Shown here piece by piece: positions 1-8,063 of a stretch of DNA of 64,000 nucleotides (positions within the stretch are counted from its first letter, which is position 1; the number at the start of each line of letters is the position of its first letter). The notes beneath the pieces were generated by a model. The model was not told the DNA's origin, searched no databases, and worked only from the letters and a program-made list of their open reading frames with translations. The position numbers and the translations under genes were made by a program. This DNA is from Streptomyces canus (GTDB lineage Bacteria > Actinomycetota > Actinomycetes > Streptomycetales > Streptomycetaceae). The DNA lies in NCBI RefSeq assembly GCF_041435015.1, contig NZ_CP107991.1, positions 20,493 through 84,492 of the forward strand, given 5' to 3'.

Positions 1-675
1 CAGCGCCGCCTCCTGCTGGTCGGCCGGCTTGCCGGCGATCGCGCGCAGCAGGTCGATGGGCTCCTGGCCGATCCGGGCCTTGAGTTCGTCGGTGAGATTG
101 AGCAGCGCCAGGCGTTGTGACACCCATCCCTGGGAGCGGTGCAGCCGTTTGGCCAGGGCTACCTGGCTGCCGTGGATGGCCAGGAGGCGTTGCAGTGCGC
201 GGGCTTCGTCGAGTTCCGCGAGGTCTTCGCGGTGGATGTTGGCGACGAGGGCGGATTCGAGGACTTCCTCGGGGGTGGCGCCCTGGTCGTCGCTGACCAT
301 GATCTTTATGGTGGCGAGGCCTGCTTCGCGGGCGGCGGCAAGGCGGCTGCTGCCGTCGACAACAACGTGGGTCGTGTCCGGCTCAAGGTCAGCTTCAAGC
401 CCGGGATTCGCCATGAGGTAGGCGTCGCGGTTCATGACCGTGATGGCCTGCTTCTGACCGTGGGTCTTCAGACTGCCCGCGAGCTCCGTGAGATCCCCCA
501 TGGCGGAACGGGGATTGTCGGGGTTGAGGCTGACGCGGTGGGTGGGGAGTTCGGTGGGTGGGGCGACACCGTCGGTGGGGACGCCGGTCGCGGCAGCGAC
601 GGCCTGTCGGCGCGCGCTGACGGTGCGCACGGTGCCGCCGAAGCGGCCGGCACCCAGCTGGTCGGCCTTGCTCAT
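1..675 (-). CDS. parB: ParB-family partition protein (3' end beyond window)
   Basis: The protein starts MSKADQLGAGRF and runs leftward off the window after about 225 codons. It should bind centromere-like DNA and work with ParA to segregate a replicon. A ParB/Srx nuclease-like N-terminal domain is visible: a segment about NPDNPRSAMGDL followed by SLKTHGQKQAITV, a VVDGSSRLAAAREAG stretch, then a helix-turn-helix region around AKRLHRSQGWVSQRLALLN. The start ATG (675) overlaps the parA stop as ATGA, so the two genes are translationally coupled. The C-terminal dimerisation region is not in the window. The presence of parAB suggests a plasmid or plasmid-derived segment, but chromosomal islands also carry such pairs. 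Confidence 0.85.
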   Translation of the reverse strand, partial: MSKADQLGAGRFGGTVRTVSARRQAVAAATGVPTDGVAPPTELPTHRVSLNPDNPRSAMGDLTELAGSLKTHGQKQAITVMNRDAYLMANPGLEADLEPDTTHVVVDGSSRLAAAREAGLATIKIMVSDDQGATPEEVLESALVANIHREDLAELDEARALQRLLAIHGSQVALAKRLHRSQGWVSQRLALLNLTDELKARIGQEPIDLLRAIAGKPADQQEAAL

Positions 676-1934
676 GCGATCTCCCGGGCCAGTGCGCGCA
701 TGCCGATCGCCTGCTGCGATTTGGGGGCGTATGACAGCAGCGGCTGCTTCATGCGGACTGCTTCCTTCTGTTCCTTGAGATCACCGATGAGGCCGACGAC
801 CCGTGGATCCTTTATGTCGACCCATCCCTGCAGGGAGGAGGTGGCGATGAAGCCGCGACGGGAGTCGTAGAGGTTGACGACGATGCCGAGGTAGTCGATG
901 TCGACCTTCAGGTCGTTACGCAGGTCCTCGATCTGTGTGGTGAGCAGTTCGTAGGCGTCTGCGGAGCTGTCTTCTGCCTGAACGACGATCAGAGCACCGG
1001 ACTGGCCCGGCCTTTCACCGTCGCGGCGGCGACCGTAGTACGCGGCGGCATCCATGCTGAGGCCAAGGCTGGGCGGGCAGTCGACGACGATGACGTCGTA
1101 GTCGGCTTCGAGTGGGGCGAGCGCACGTTCCAGAGCGGCTTCCCGGGCCCGCACCGCCGAGAGGCGTACGTCGAGGAGGAAGGCGTCGTTGCAGGCGGGC
1201 AGAAGGTGGAGTCGGCCGTCGAAGGTGTCTTCTCCGATGGAGACGATGAGGTCCCGCAGATCGCCGTTGGGGGAGCCGGCCATGTGGGCGGTGAGGCTGT
1301 CACCGTCCATCGGCAGGGGCGCGGCTCCGAGTTGGTTGGTGAGGTGACACTGCGGGTCGAAGTCGACGAGGAGTACGCGTAGTCCGAGGCCGGGCAGGTT
1401 CTCGATGTCGAGTGGGTCACTGGCCGGCTCGCGTTCGGCTTGGGTATCGCTTGAGCGCAGCGCTTTGGCGAGCGCTTTGGCGACTCGAACCGCGTGGAGG
1501 GCGTTGGGGTCTTCGGCGAGCGCTTCACCGAGGCCGGCAGTGATCGCTGTCTTGCCGACGCCGCCCTTCTGGTTGCACACGATGATGCGACGGGTGATCT
1601 CAGGTCGTTCAACGTCCGGTGCGGGGTTGGAGTCGAGCCACAGCTGGATGGACTGAGCCAGGCCCTGGATCAGGGAGACGCCGCGGTCTGTGGTGACCTG
1701 GCGGAACTCTTCCCACTGGCCGGGGGGCAAGAAGGTGGAGAAGGAGTCGGCGCCGGCCGTGTCGATGGTTGCCGGGGTGGAGGCCAGGCTGCACCAGTCG
1801 CGGATGCCCTGCTCGACGGCCGTCTGGATCTCGATGCCGTGCTGGGCGGATCTGATTTTGAGGTTCTGCCGGAGCCATCCCGGCAGCTTGGAGACGACCT
1901 TCTCGCGGTCGCTGGAGGTGGCTGGAGAACTCAT
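672..1934 (-). CDS. parA: ParA-family partition ATPase with N-terminal extension
   Basis: 420 residues from the ATG at 1934, chosen because AAGGTG lies a few bases upstream; an in-frame ATG at 1958 is the alternative. The deviant Walker A motif KGGVGKT is at about residues 123-129, followed by LLVDFDPQ (Walker A-prime region) and VIVVDCPPSLG (Walker B). These are hallmarks of ParA ATPases, which drive ParB-bound DNA over the nucleoid. The first ~120 residues are extra compared with a minimal ParA. Residues about 15-50 (KLPGWLRQNLKIRS onward) look like a ribbon-helix-helix segment, so the protein may bind DNA specifically and repress its own promoter. Two palindromes upstream are candidate operators. 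Coupled to parB by an ATGA overlap. Confidence 0.9.
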   Translation of the reverse strand: MSSPATSSDREKVVSKLPGWLRQNLKIRSAQHGIEIQTAVEQGIRDWCSLASTPATIDTAGADSFSTFLPPGQWEEFRQVTTDRGVSLIQGLAQSIQLWLDSNPAPDVERPEITRRIIVCNQKGGVGKTAITAGLGEALAEDPNALHAVRVAKALAKALRSSDTQAEREPASDPLDIENLPGLGLRVLLVDFDPQCHLTNQLGAAPLPMDGDSLTAHMAGSPNGDLRDLIVSIGEDTFDGRLHLLPACNDAFLLDVRLSAVRAREAALERALAPLEADYDVIVVDCPPSLGLSMDAAAYYGRRRDGERPGQSGALIVVQAEDSSADAYELLTTQIEDLRNDLKVDIDYLGIVVNLYDSRRGFIATSSLQGWVDIKDPRVVGLIGDLKEQKEAVRMKQPLLSYAPKSQQAIGMRALAREIA

Positions 1935-2031
1935 GGATGACACCTTACTAACGTTCATGATCCTTAGCTGCATCGACACGTTAGCTATGCATATCTGTTG
2001 GTGCGTCAGCCCCGCCGCTGCTGCTCTCGGA

Positions 2032-2050
2032 GCTATTACGGCGTAATAGC
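2032..2050. promoter_or_regulatory. Palindrome 1 upstream of parA (candidate operator or parS)
   Basis: Nine-base arms GCTATTACG and CGTAATAGC surround a single central G. The 17-base core CTATTACGGCGTAATAG recurs at 2081-2097, with centres 48 bp apart. It is unlike the chromosomal Streptomyces parS (GTTTCACGTGAAAC). The position, about 100 bp upstream of the parA start, fits an autoregulatory operator or a plasmid centromere. Confidence 0.6.
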
Positions 2051-2077
2051 CGGGCCGTGGCCGCCAGGAGCGGCGCT

Positions 2078-2100
2078 CCCCTATTACGGCGTAATAGGGG
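2078..2100. promoter_or_regulatory. Palindrome 2 upstream of parA (candidate operator or parS)
   Basis: Eleven-base arms CCCCTATTACG and CGTAATAGGGG surround one central G, giving a perfect 23-bp palindrome. It shares its 17-bp core with the palindrome at 2032-2050. Presumed binding site for ParB or for the N-terminal part of ParA. Confidence 0.6.
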
Positions 2101-2237
2101 AGCCGCCCTGCACGGCGCCTGTCGGCCATCGCAGCGTTGACGGGAAGCAGGGGAGCGGCATAACCAGGGGTGAGGACGGACAGAGTTAGCGCCGGCGCGG
2201 CAACTGCTGGGGGGTCCTCGACGAGGAAAGGGTGATC

Positions 2238-2324
2238 ATGGGAGCAGACGATTGGTCAGCTCTGGCTGGGGTGTCGTCAACGGTGCTGGCGCTGGCAGCG
2301 GTGGCAGTAGCCCTGATCGCGTAG
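2238..2324 (+). CDS. Tiny putative membrane peptide, 28 aa
   Basis: The ORF begins MGADDWSALAG and continues as one hydrophobic Ala/Val/Leu helix to a TAG stop. AGGAAAGG precedes the ATG by a few bases, which is the main support. Similar short single-helix starts are common upstream of plasmid genes in Streptomyces, and it may be a truncated end of a longer membrane protein. Function unknown. Confidence 0.3.
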   Translation: MGADDWSALAGVSSTVLALAAVAVALIA

Positions 2325-2367
2325 GCCCTGACTGCCTACGTCACCTTGCTCTGGTGCTTCGAACGGA

Positions 2368-3039
2368 TTGAGGCAGGCCGTACCGCCTTGGCCGGGGGGT
2401 GCCCCTATGTCTTTGGTCAAGGGAAACGGGGGTGCGTTGGGTGTGGGAGCCGGGCAGCATGGCGGGGTGGCTGATCTGCTGTGGGAAGACGTGAGTTCCT
2501 TCTTCGACCCGGACTTGATGGGGTCGCTGCCGGCCGGCGTGTCCCGGATGCCTCGGTGGAGGACTGGCAGGCGGTCCTTGATCTTGTCGTGGAGAAGGGC
2601 TGGAAGTGCCAGTACTCCGAGGGAGAGACGGTGCTTCCGGTGCCCCGGGCGGAGGCCGTGCTGTCCCGCCTGACGGATGCCGAGTGCCCGGTCCTGCGGG
2701 CGTGGCCGACTGCCGACGTGTTGGCGATCTTGCGATTCCGCGCCGGCGATGAAGTCGACTTCGACGTCGACCTGCGGGAGTTGCAGGGCCAGGATCGACT
2801 TGATGTGTTCTGCGGCTTCCTTCGGGAGATCGGGCGGCGAACGCGGGGGAGCGATCGAAGTCTTCGCCGATGCATCGGACGCAAAGGCGCGCGCCGACTA
2901 CATCCAAGTCCCTCACCAAGGCGATGTCCGCGCTCGCCGAGTACGACTACGTCCACGACACCGTCCTCGTTCGCGCTCGCATTACCTCACGCCGGACCAG
3001 GCCGCCGAGTACAAAGCCGCGGTAGACACACTCAAGTGA
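2368..3039 (+). pseudogene. Frameshifted hypothetical protein gene
   Basis: A continuous, protein-like sequence can be read only by changing frame several times. Frame 1 gives VADLLWEDVSSFFDPDLMGSL. Near 2540 it passes to a second frame with SVEDWQAVLDLVVEKGW through DEVDFDVDLRELQGQDRLDV and FLREIGRR. Near 2840 it passes back to the first frame for GGAIEVFADASDAKARADYI. A stretch around 2915-2970 reads best in the third frame (ALAEYDYVHDTVLVR), and the end, YLTPDQAAEYKAAVDTLK, returns to frame 1. This looks like one acidic hypothetical protein of roughly 215 residues broken by small indels. Function unknown. Real decay or sequence errors could both explain it. Confidence 0.6.
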
Positions 3040-3185
3040 CGCCATGAAACGAGCCACGGCATCCACCGTCCTCGCCGCGCTGGTCAGACGTGAGACGCCT
3101 GTGCACACGAGATCCGGCGCTGTGCTTCAACGTCAGGGCTGCACTGGGCTTTGCCGAAGGGTGAGAGCGCGCTGTTTCCCGGCGG

Positions 3186-3938
3186 GTGCCGGCCGGACAG
3201 AACCACGCTGGCCGGGTGACCCTCACGGCTCCCCAGATGGTGCAGTTGCCCGCCGATCTGTCGTTGATCAGCCTCGCTTACCACCACGAACACCCCGTCC
3301 AGGCGTACGAGTTCGAGAACACGTTGGAGGTGTGGACGGTCTCGGCCCGGATCGACGCGGACGTCCTGGCAGAGGACCTGGCTGCCTACAGCGACATGGA
3401 CCAGGAGGCGCTGGATGCGGTCCAGGACGTCACGGTGGGCCGGATGTCGTTCGTGCGGGTGCGGATGTTCGGCCCGGACCATCCATGGAAGGCGATGGAC
3501 TCCTACACCGGGGACGTGGCGGGCATCGGCGAAGTGGTCCTTGACGTTGCCGCCGGAGACTGGGCCCCTGGCCTCCAGGCCACGCTTGCGCAGCCGGTCG
3601 GCGACCTGTTGGTCATGGACCGGGTCATCCTGGAGCCTGGATGGCGCGGGGTGGGACTCGGACCCGTTCTGGCGGGCTCCGCGATCCGCCGGCTCTCGCA
3701 GGGCTGCGCCGCGGTCGCGTGCAAGCCGGGTTCCGCCGACGGACGCGAACTGACCGCGGATCAACACCGGGACGCCGCTGTGAAGCTGGGCGAGCTCTGG
3801 CAGCGGATCGGCTTCGAGCCCTTCCAGGACGGCGTGCACCTGCTGGACTGCCACCTGCAGCGGACCGAGGACCTCCTCGCCGAACAGGGGGAGTTCCTGG
3901 CGCTGTGCCAGGCCTGGCGGAGCCATCACCGGCCGTAG
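3186..3938 (+). CDS. GNAT-like hypothetical protein
   Basis: About 250 residues from a GTG at 3186; a GTG at 3216 or ATG at 3237 are possible later starts, since no clear ribosome binding site picks one. The C-terminal half contains [24 protein letters not shown], which resembles the acetyl-CoA-binding motif A (R/Q-x-x-G-x-G/A) of GNAT acetyltransferases, followed by [18 protein letters not shown], the usual position of the last strand. The N-terminal ~110 residues ([19 protein letters not shown] and onward) are not recognised. The substrate cannot be inferred. The flanking genes are frameshifted, but this one is intact. Confidence 0.65.
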   Translation: MPAGQNHAGRVTLTAPQMVQLPADLSLISLAYHHEHPVQAYEFENTLEVWTVSARIDADVLAEDLAAYSDMDQEALDAVQDVTVGRMSFVRVRMFGPDHPWKAMDSYTGDVAGIGEVVLDVAAGDWAPGLQATLAQPVGDLLVMDRVILEPGWRGVGLGPVLAGSAIRRLSQGCAAVACKPGSADGRELTADQHRDAAVKLGELWQRIGFEPFQDGVHLLDCHLQRTEDLLAEQGEFLALCQAWRSHHRP

Positions 3939-4351
3939 ATGCACGGTCGCACGAAGCCTTCCACGACAGAGACCTGCGATGGGACGCTCAAGGGTGATGG
4001 CCGTGGCAAGGGGGGCGAGTGACATCTGGCGCATCCTGGGACGCCTGGTCGGGGTCGAACCTGCGCGATGCTCCTCGCTGGACAGGGCACGAAGCTCGCG
4101 AGGCGGGCAGCACGACGGCACCGCGCTGCGCATGTCCACGGCCGGCGCCCCGGAGATCGTGATCGCCCGCGCCGACACCTGCGGGTTCGTCTCCGACATC
4201 GGCGAAGGCACCGACGGCTGGGAGTTCCCCGACGCCTCTACTCCGTCGAACTCAGGTAGCAGCACGCACAAAGCATTCGATCAGCCCCCTCGCGGGGAAG
4301 CCACATCATGCCCGCCGGGCCCTCCAATGAGGAGACTTATGCTGCCTCACC
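3939..4351. other. Gene-poor spacer, no supported gene
   Basis: No open frame here has convincing start signals and protein-like composition. A short stretch around 4134-4250 (EIVIARADTCGFVSDIGEGTDGWEF in one frame) looks like part of a decayed protein, but its ends cannot be defined. Confidence 0.4.
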
Positions 4352-4890
4352 GTGAACCACGCTCCCGAGACTGTCCCGGCCATCCCGACCGGCCCCCGTG
4401 ACGAGGCCGTCGTCTCCTACGGGCTGCACGCCAAACGCCAAAGCGACCTCGCGCTGGAACTGCTCGCCCACGACCTCGACGCCCCGCCCGGGGCCCAGGT
4501 CCGCCAGGCCCTGGCGCTGAGCGACTGGCTGGACAGACTCGTCAGCCAGGCCGCTGTCGCTGAACACGAGGACGGGGCCAGCTGGCGGGCCACCGGCCGC
4601 CACGCCCTGAACGGCGGCGGAGACGGCCGGGCGGCCGCGGTCGCCCTCGCTCTCGCGTACGCCCGCCGCGACGGCAACCACCTGCGCACCGTGTTCAGCA
4701 GCACCCTGCACGTGATCCGCTTCCCCGAGCAGGCCAACGCCGCCCGGGCCCGGCCGGGCCGCCGTGCAGCACGAGCCGGCCGCGCTCGTTGCCGAGCGGG
4801 CCGCCGCGTACCGCTCCAGTTCCGGGCAGTGCCGCCAAGGGACCGCGGCCGACCGCGAGTTCGCTGCGTCCCTCACGGGAGTGTGCGGAT
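4352..4890 (+). pseudogene. Hypothetical protein gene with a frameshift near 4750
   Basis: The 5' part reads MNHAPETVPAIPTGPRDEAVV through LALAYARRDGNHLRTVF and VIRFPEQANAARA. From about 4750 the protein-like reading moves to another frame (VQHEPAALVAERAAAYRSSS, REFAASLTG). A single base change in length joins them into one protein of ~180 residues. The composition is Ala/Glu/Arg-rich and helical. Function unknown. The second frame stays open into the next gene, so its 3' end is uncertain. Confidence 0.5.
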
Positions 4891-5048
4891 CCGTGTCGTC
4901 CAAGAGCCGCCACCGGACCTCCAAGTCCTCCGACCCCGCACCGCGCCGTGGCCTGGATCACACTCGTCTTTCGGAGATTCATTGCCGGTGGTCCCGTTCC
5001 CCGGGCCCGAATGGTGAAGCATCCCGATCGCGCAAGGAGCAGCAAGCA

Positions 5049-5831
5049 GTGACCATCATGGTTGTCGCCGTCCCTGGACGCCGCGTGGAAGACAGGCCCC
5101 GGCTCGTCAGCACCACCCCGGACGGCATCCGCCTGGTAGAGCCGGCAGGCAAGCGCCGCGTCACGCCCCTCTACCTGGAGAAGAAGGGCGTGGACGATCC
5201 GCCGGGCCTCGTGCAGGCCCTGCTGGTCCGGTCCTTCGTCCACGGCATGACGTCGCGTGAGGTGGGCCGCGCCCTCTCGTCCGCCGAGAGGGACGCCGCC
5301 GTCGACCACGTCGCCTCCAAGCTGCTCGTGACCCACCGCAGCCAGCGGTGGCGGGAGGCCGTGTCCACGGCCCTCCTCGGCGACTGGTGCGAACCGCTGT
5401 GGGACAGCGGGCGCCTGCCGGTCACCGCGCTCGGCGCGCTGAAGGCGGAGGCCCGCTGTGTGCACCGGCAGCTGGTACCGGTGTGGCGGAGGCGGACCCG
5501 GCACGGCCGGGTCCTGTCCCTGGAGGCCGATCTCGGCGACGGACTGTCGCTGCGCGACCTGGTTGTCGCGGACGTGGACCTGCTCTCCTGGACGGTGGCC
5601 TCGGTGTTCGCGGACGAGCGGTTGAACACCGTGCTGGCCAAGCTGGCCCCGGCGGAGCGGGCGGTCGTGTTCGCGTACGCCGAGGGCGAGGGCACCACCT
5701 GGACGGAGGCCGCGTCCGCCGTCGGCGCCGCCGATCCGGAGGTCTTCGGGGAGCGGGTCCGGCGCAAGGCCAAACGGCTCGCTGGCGAACAGCGGCGCCG
5801 CGCAGCGCTGCGCCGCCCGGCTGCCCGCTGA
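5049..5831 (+). CDS. Hypothetical protein with sigma-70 region 4-like C-terminus
   Basis: 260 residues from a GTG at 5049, preceded by AAGGAG; the ATG at 5058 is an alternative. The first 60 residues are basic (GIRLVEPAGKRRVTPLYLEKKG). The last ~70 residues, with LAKLAPAERAVVFAYAEGEGTTWTEAA followed by VFGERVRRKAKRLAGEQRRR, resemble the helix-turn-helix of sigma region 4, so a DNA-binding or sigma-like role is plausible. No region 2 is obvious. The same frame is open upstream to 4764, which belongs to the preceding frameshifted gene rather than to this one. Confidence 0.6.
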   Translation: MTIMVVAVPGRRVEDRPRLVSTTPDGIRLVEPAGKRRVTPLYLEKKGVDDPPGLVQALLVRSFVHGMTSREVGRALSSAERDAAVDHVASKLLVTHRSQRWREAVSTALLGDWCEPLWDSGRLPVTALGALKAEARCVHRQLVPVWRRRTRHGRVLSLEADLGDGLSLRDLVVADVDLLSWTVASVFADERLNTVLAKLAPAERAVVFAYAEGEGTTWTEAASAVGAADPEVFGERVRRKAKRLAGEQRRRAALRRPAAR

Positions 5832-6025
5832 TGGTCTGACTCGGGCTCAGAACTCCTTCGGTACGGCCCAATGACCCAGCCCCCCGCGTGATTCCCCTCC
5901 TGTGCGGACGAGTTGCGCGGAAGGCCCAACACCGGCCAAGGCCCCGGACGCTCTCTGCCTGCACACGCTGAACGTGCAGCTCAGGGCCCAGGCGAGAGCT
6001 CGGCGGCGAACGCCACCGCTCGTAT

Positions 6026-6047
6026 AGCCGCGCAGAGGTGCGCGGCT
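6026..6047 (+). terminator. GC hairpin downstream of the 5049 gene
   Basis: AGCCGCGC, a 6-base loop and GCGCGGCT form an 8-bp stem. There is no T tract. It lies in the 340-bp gap between two rightward genes, so it may be a weak terminator. Confidence 0.35.
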
Positions 6048-6174
6048 CGCCCCCGGCGTCCTAGGACTCCCGGCCCTGTCCGCGTCTCACCCCGCGACGC
6101 AAGGGGTGAGAGCGGTCCACGCTCCACGCCGCATGCGGGCTACGCATGCCCTGATCCCATGGGAGAGGTCTGCT

Positions 6175-6348
6175 GTGTCCACGCTCGCCCTGCTCGTTCT
6201 CGTCCTGCTCGGCCTGGCCTTCGTCCTCGTCCCCGGTGCTCTTGCGTACCTGGCGTACCGTCATCCCGCCGCGCGCGGGCCGATGGCCGTCGGCATCGCC
6301 GCCGTGGCCGCCATGGCCGCGATCGTCATCCCGATCGCCGTTCGCTGA
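6175..6348 (+). CDS. Small membrane protein, 57 aa
   Basis: Start GTG at 6175 is supported by GGGAGAGG about 7 bases upstream. The product has two hydrophobic helices, STLALLVLVLLGLAFVLVPG and a second from about AVGIAAVAAMAAIVIPIAV, separated by a short polar turn with YRHPAARG. It is expected in the cytoplasmic membrane. Function unknown. A hairpin directly after the stop probably ends its transcript. Confidence 0.6.
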   Translation: MSTLALLVLVLLGLAFVLVPGALAYLAYRHPAARGPMAVGIAAVAAMAAIVIPIAVR

Positions 6349-6352
6349 GCCT

Positions 6353-6383
6353 GCGGCCCGGCTTCCACACAGTTCCGGGCCGC
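6353..6383 (+). terminator. Hairpin after small membrane protein gene
   Basis: GCGGCCCGG and CCGGGCCGC form a 9-bp perfect stem with a 13-base loop, beginning 5 bases after the stop codon. No T tract, as is usual for Streptomyces terminators. Confidence 0.5.
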
Positions 6384-6619
6384 CCGCCGGGGCCGCAGGT
6401 GAGCCGGCAACCCCTCGTCCTCCGAGGCGCACCCGTGTGGTGGGGCACCAGTACTACAGCCGTCGTAGAACGGGACCGGAACCCTGGGAATCCGAAGCCG
6501 CGCATGGGTCGATCCTCACCCCGGCCATCTGCGGGCTGACGCGCCACTCGCCTCTTCCTCGCCTCGTCCTTCCCCCCTTGCTCTCCCCTGGTCTGTTTCC
6601 GGACCGTTCCCGAACCCCG
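6384..6619. other. Spacer upstream of GntR operon, no gene seen
   Basis: No supported ORF. The right end leads into a TTGACA (6620-6625) that can serve as a -35 box for the GntR/ABC transporter operon. Confidence 0.4.
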
Positions 6620-6629
6620 TTGACAACTG

Positions 6630-6695
6630 CCACCACTCCCTTCCATCATCATTCCACTAAGTGATTAGTGGAATGATGATGGAAGGGAGTGGTGG
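6630..6695 (+). promoter_or_regulatory. Perfect 31-bp inverted repeat over GntR start region
   Basis: Left arm 6630-6660 and right arm 6665-6695 are exact reverse complements, separated by GTGA. The right arm contains the GGAAGGGAG ribosome binding site of the GntR gene and ends three bases before its start codon. TTGACA at 6620-6625 lies just upstream, so the repeat covers the likely -10, transcription start and leader. It can act as an operator for the GntR protein, and as RNA it would hide the ribosome binding site in a very stable hairpin. Confidence 0.8.
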
Positions 6696-6697
6696 CC

Positions 6698-7126
6698 GTG
6701 GAGTACCGCATCGACAGGCGGAGCGGGGTCCCCGCCTTCCAGCAGATCGTGCAGCAGACCAAGCAGGCCCTGCGGCTGGGCGTACTCGTGCCGGGCGACC
6801 GGCTGCCCACTGCCAAGGAGGTCTCCGAGACGAGCGCGGTCAACCCGAACACCACCCTCAAGGCGTACCGCGAGCTGGAGCGCGAGGGCCTGGTCGAACC
6901 GCGACCGGGCCAGGGCACCTTCGTACGCCGCACGCTGGGCCGCCCCGAGACGGGCACCGACTCGCCGCTGTACGGGGAGTTGCTGGCGTGGATGGCGAAG
7001 GCGGCCGGGGCCGGTCTGGAGCAGGAGGACGTGGCCGCGCTGGTCGCGTCGGCGCTGGAGAAGCAGTACACCACCGGGACCACGGCGGTCGCGGGGGTCA
7101 GGACAACGAGGAGCACAGGTGAGTGA
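6698..7126 (+). CDS. GntR-family (YtrA-type) transcriptional regulator
   Basis: 142 residues from GTG 6698 (VEYRIDRRSG), with GGGAG 8 bases upstream; GTG codons at 6689 and 6692 are alternatives. The N-terminal winged helix is typical: PAFQQIVQQTKQALRLGVLVPGDRLPTAKEV, then VNPNTTLKAYRELEREGLVEPRPGQGTFV. The effector domain is very short (~60 residues), as in the YtrA subfamily, which usually controls adjacent ABC transporters. It overlaps the ATPase gene by 8 bp and should repress the operon by binding the inverted repeat in front of it. Confidence 0.9.
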   Translation: MEYRIDRRSGVPAFQQIVQQTKQALRLGVLVPGDRLPTAKEVSETSAVNPNTTLKAYRELEREGLVEPRPGQGTFVRRTLGRPETGTDSPLYGELLAWMAKAAGAGLEQEDVAALVASALEKQYTTGTTAVAGVRTTRSTGE

Positions 7127-8063
7127 CGTCATGTACGCGGGGGAGCCGGCGCTTGAGGCACACGGACTGGGGATGCGCTACCGGCGGGGCTGGGCGCTGC
7201 GGGACTGCACCTTCCGGCTTCCGGCGGGCAGGATCTGCGGGCTGGTCGGCCCCAATGGGGCGGGCAAGACCACGTTGCTGAACATCGCGGCCCATGTCCT
7301 GAAGCCGACGCAGGGCTCGCTCAGTCTGTTCGGCGAGGCGCCGGGCTCGGTGGAGTCCGGCCGGCGTACGGCCTTCCTCGCGCAGGAGAAGCCGTTGTTC
7401 CGCCGCTTCACCGTGGCGGAGACCCTGCGGCTGGGGCGGGAGCTGAACCCCGGCTGGGACCAGCGCGCCGCCGAGGACATCGTCCGTGCGGGCAACGTGC
7501 CCTTCGACGCGAAGATCGGCACCCTCTCCGGCGGCCAGCGCACCCGCGTCGCCGTCGCCCTCGCCTTCGGCAAGCGCCCCGACCTGCTGCTGCTCGACGA
7601 GCCGATGTCGGACCTCGACCCGGTCGTGCGCCACGAACTCATGGGCACCCTCCTCGCCGAGGCCGGCGAGCGCGGCACCACCGTGGTGATGTCGACCCAC
7701 GTACTCGCCGAGCTGGAGAACGTATGCGACTTCCTCCTCGTCATCTCCGACGGCGGAGTGCGCGTCGCCGGTGACGTGGACGAGCTGATGACCATACACA
7801 CCGTGGTCACCGGGGCCAGGGAGGGTGAGGGCCTGCCCGACTTCCTCGGGTACCACACCCTCGTCGAGGCCCGGACCAGCGGACGGCAGTTCACCGCGCT
7901 CATCCGCCCGGAGGGCCCGGTCACCGGCCCCTGGGAGGTGGCCGCCCCGAGCATGGAGGAACTCCTGCTCGCCTATCTCCGCTCACCCGACGCGCCACCG
8001 CTGATCACTCCCACCGCCCAGGTCCAGGGCCAGGCGTTCGCCACCGGGACGGTGGCGGCATGA
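7119..8063 (+). CDS. ABC transporter ATP-binding protein
   Basis: 314 residues, GTG start at 7119 inside the end of the GntR gene. Walker A is GPNGAGKTT (about residues 44-52), the signature is LSGGQRTRVAVAL, Walker B is LLLLDEPMSDLDP, and the H-loop is VVMSTHVLAELENVCD. The C-terminal ~100 residues after the ATPase domain are an extension typical of YtrB-like exporters. It partners the permease that follows with an ATGA overlap. Exported substrate unknown; operons of this type often respond to cell-envelope stress or antibiotics. Confidence 0.93.
   Translation: MSDVMYAGEPALEAHGLGMRYRRGWALRDCTFRLPAGRICGLVGPNGAGKTTLLNIAAHVLKPTQGSLSLFGEAPGSVESGRRTAFLAQEKPLFRRFTVAETLRLGRELNPGWDQRAAEDIVRAGNVPFDAKIGTLSGGQRTRVAVALAFGKRPDLLLLDEPMSDLDPVVRHELMGTLLAEAGERGTTVVMSTHVLAELENVCDFLLVISDGGVRVAGDVDELMTIHTVVTGAREGEGLPDFLGYHTLVEARTSGRQFTALIRPEGPVTGPWEVAAPSMEELLLAYLRSPDAPPLITPTAQVQGQAFATGTVAA

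Noticed and set aside
1..870. Long plus-strand frames opposite parB
   Set aside because: They are antisense shadows of the minus-strand parB frame, which has the ATGA junction with parA and recognisable ParB motifs.
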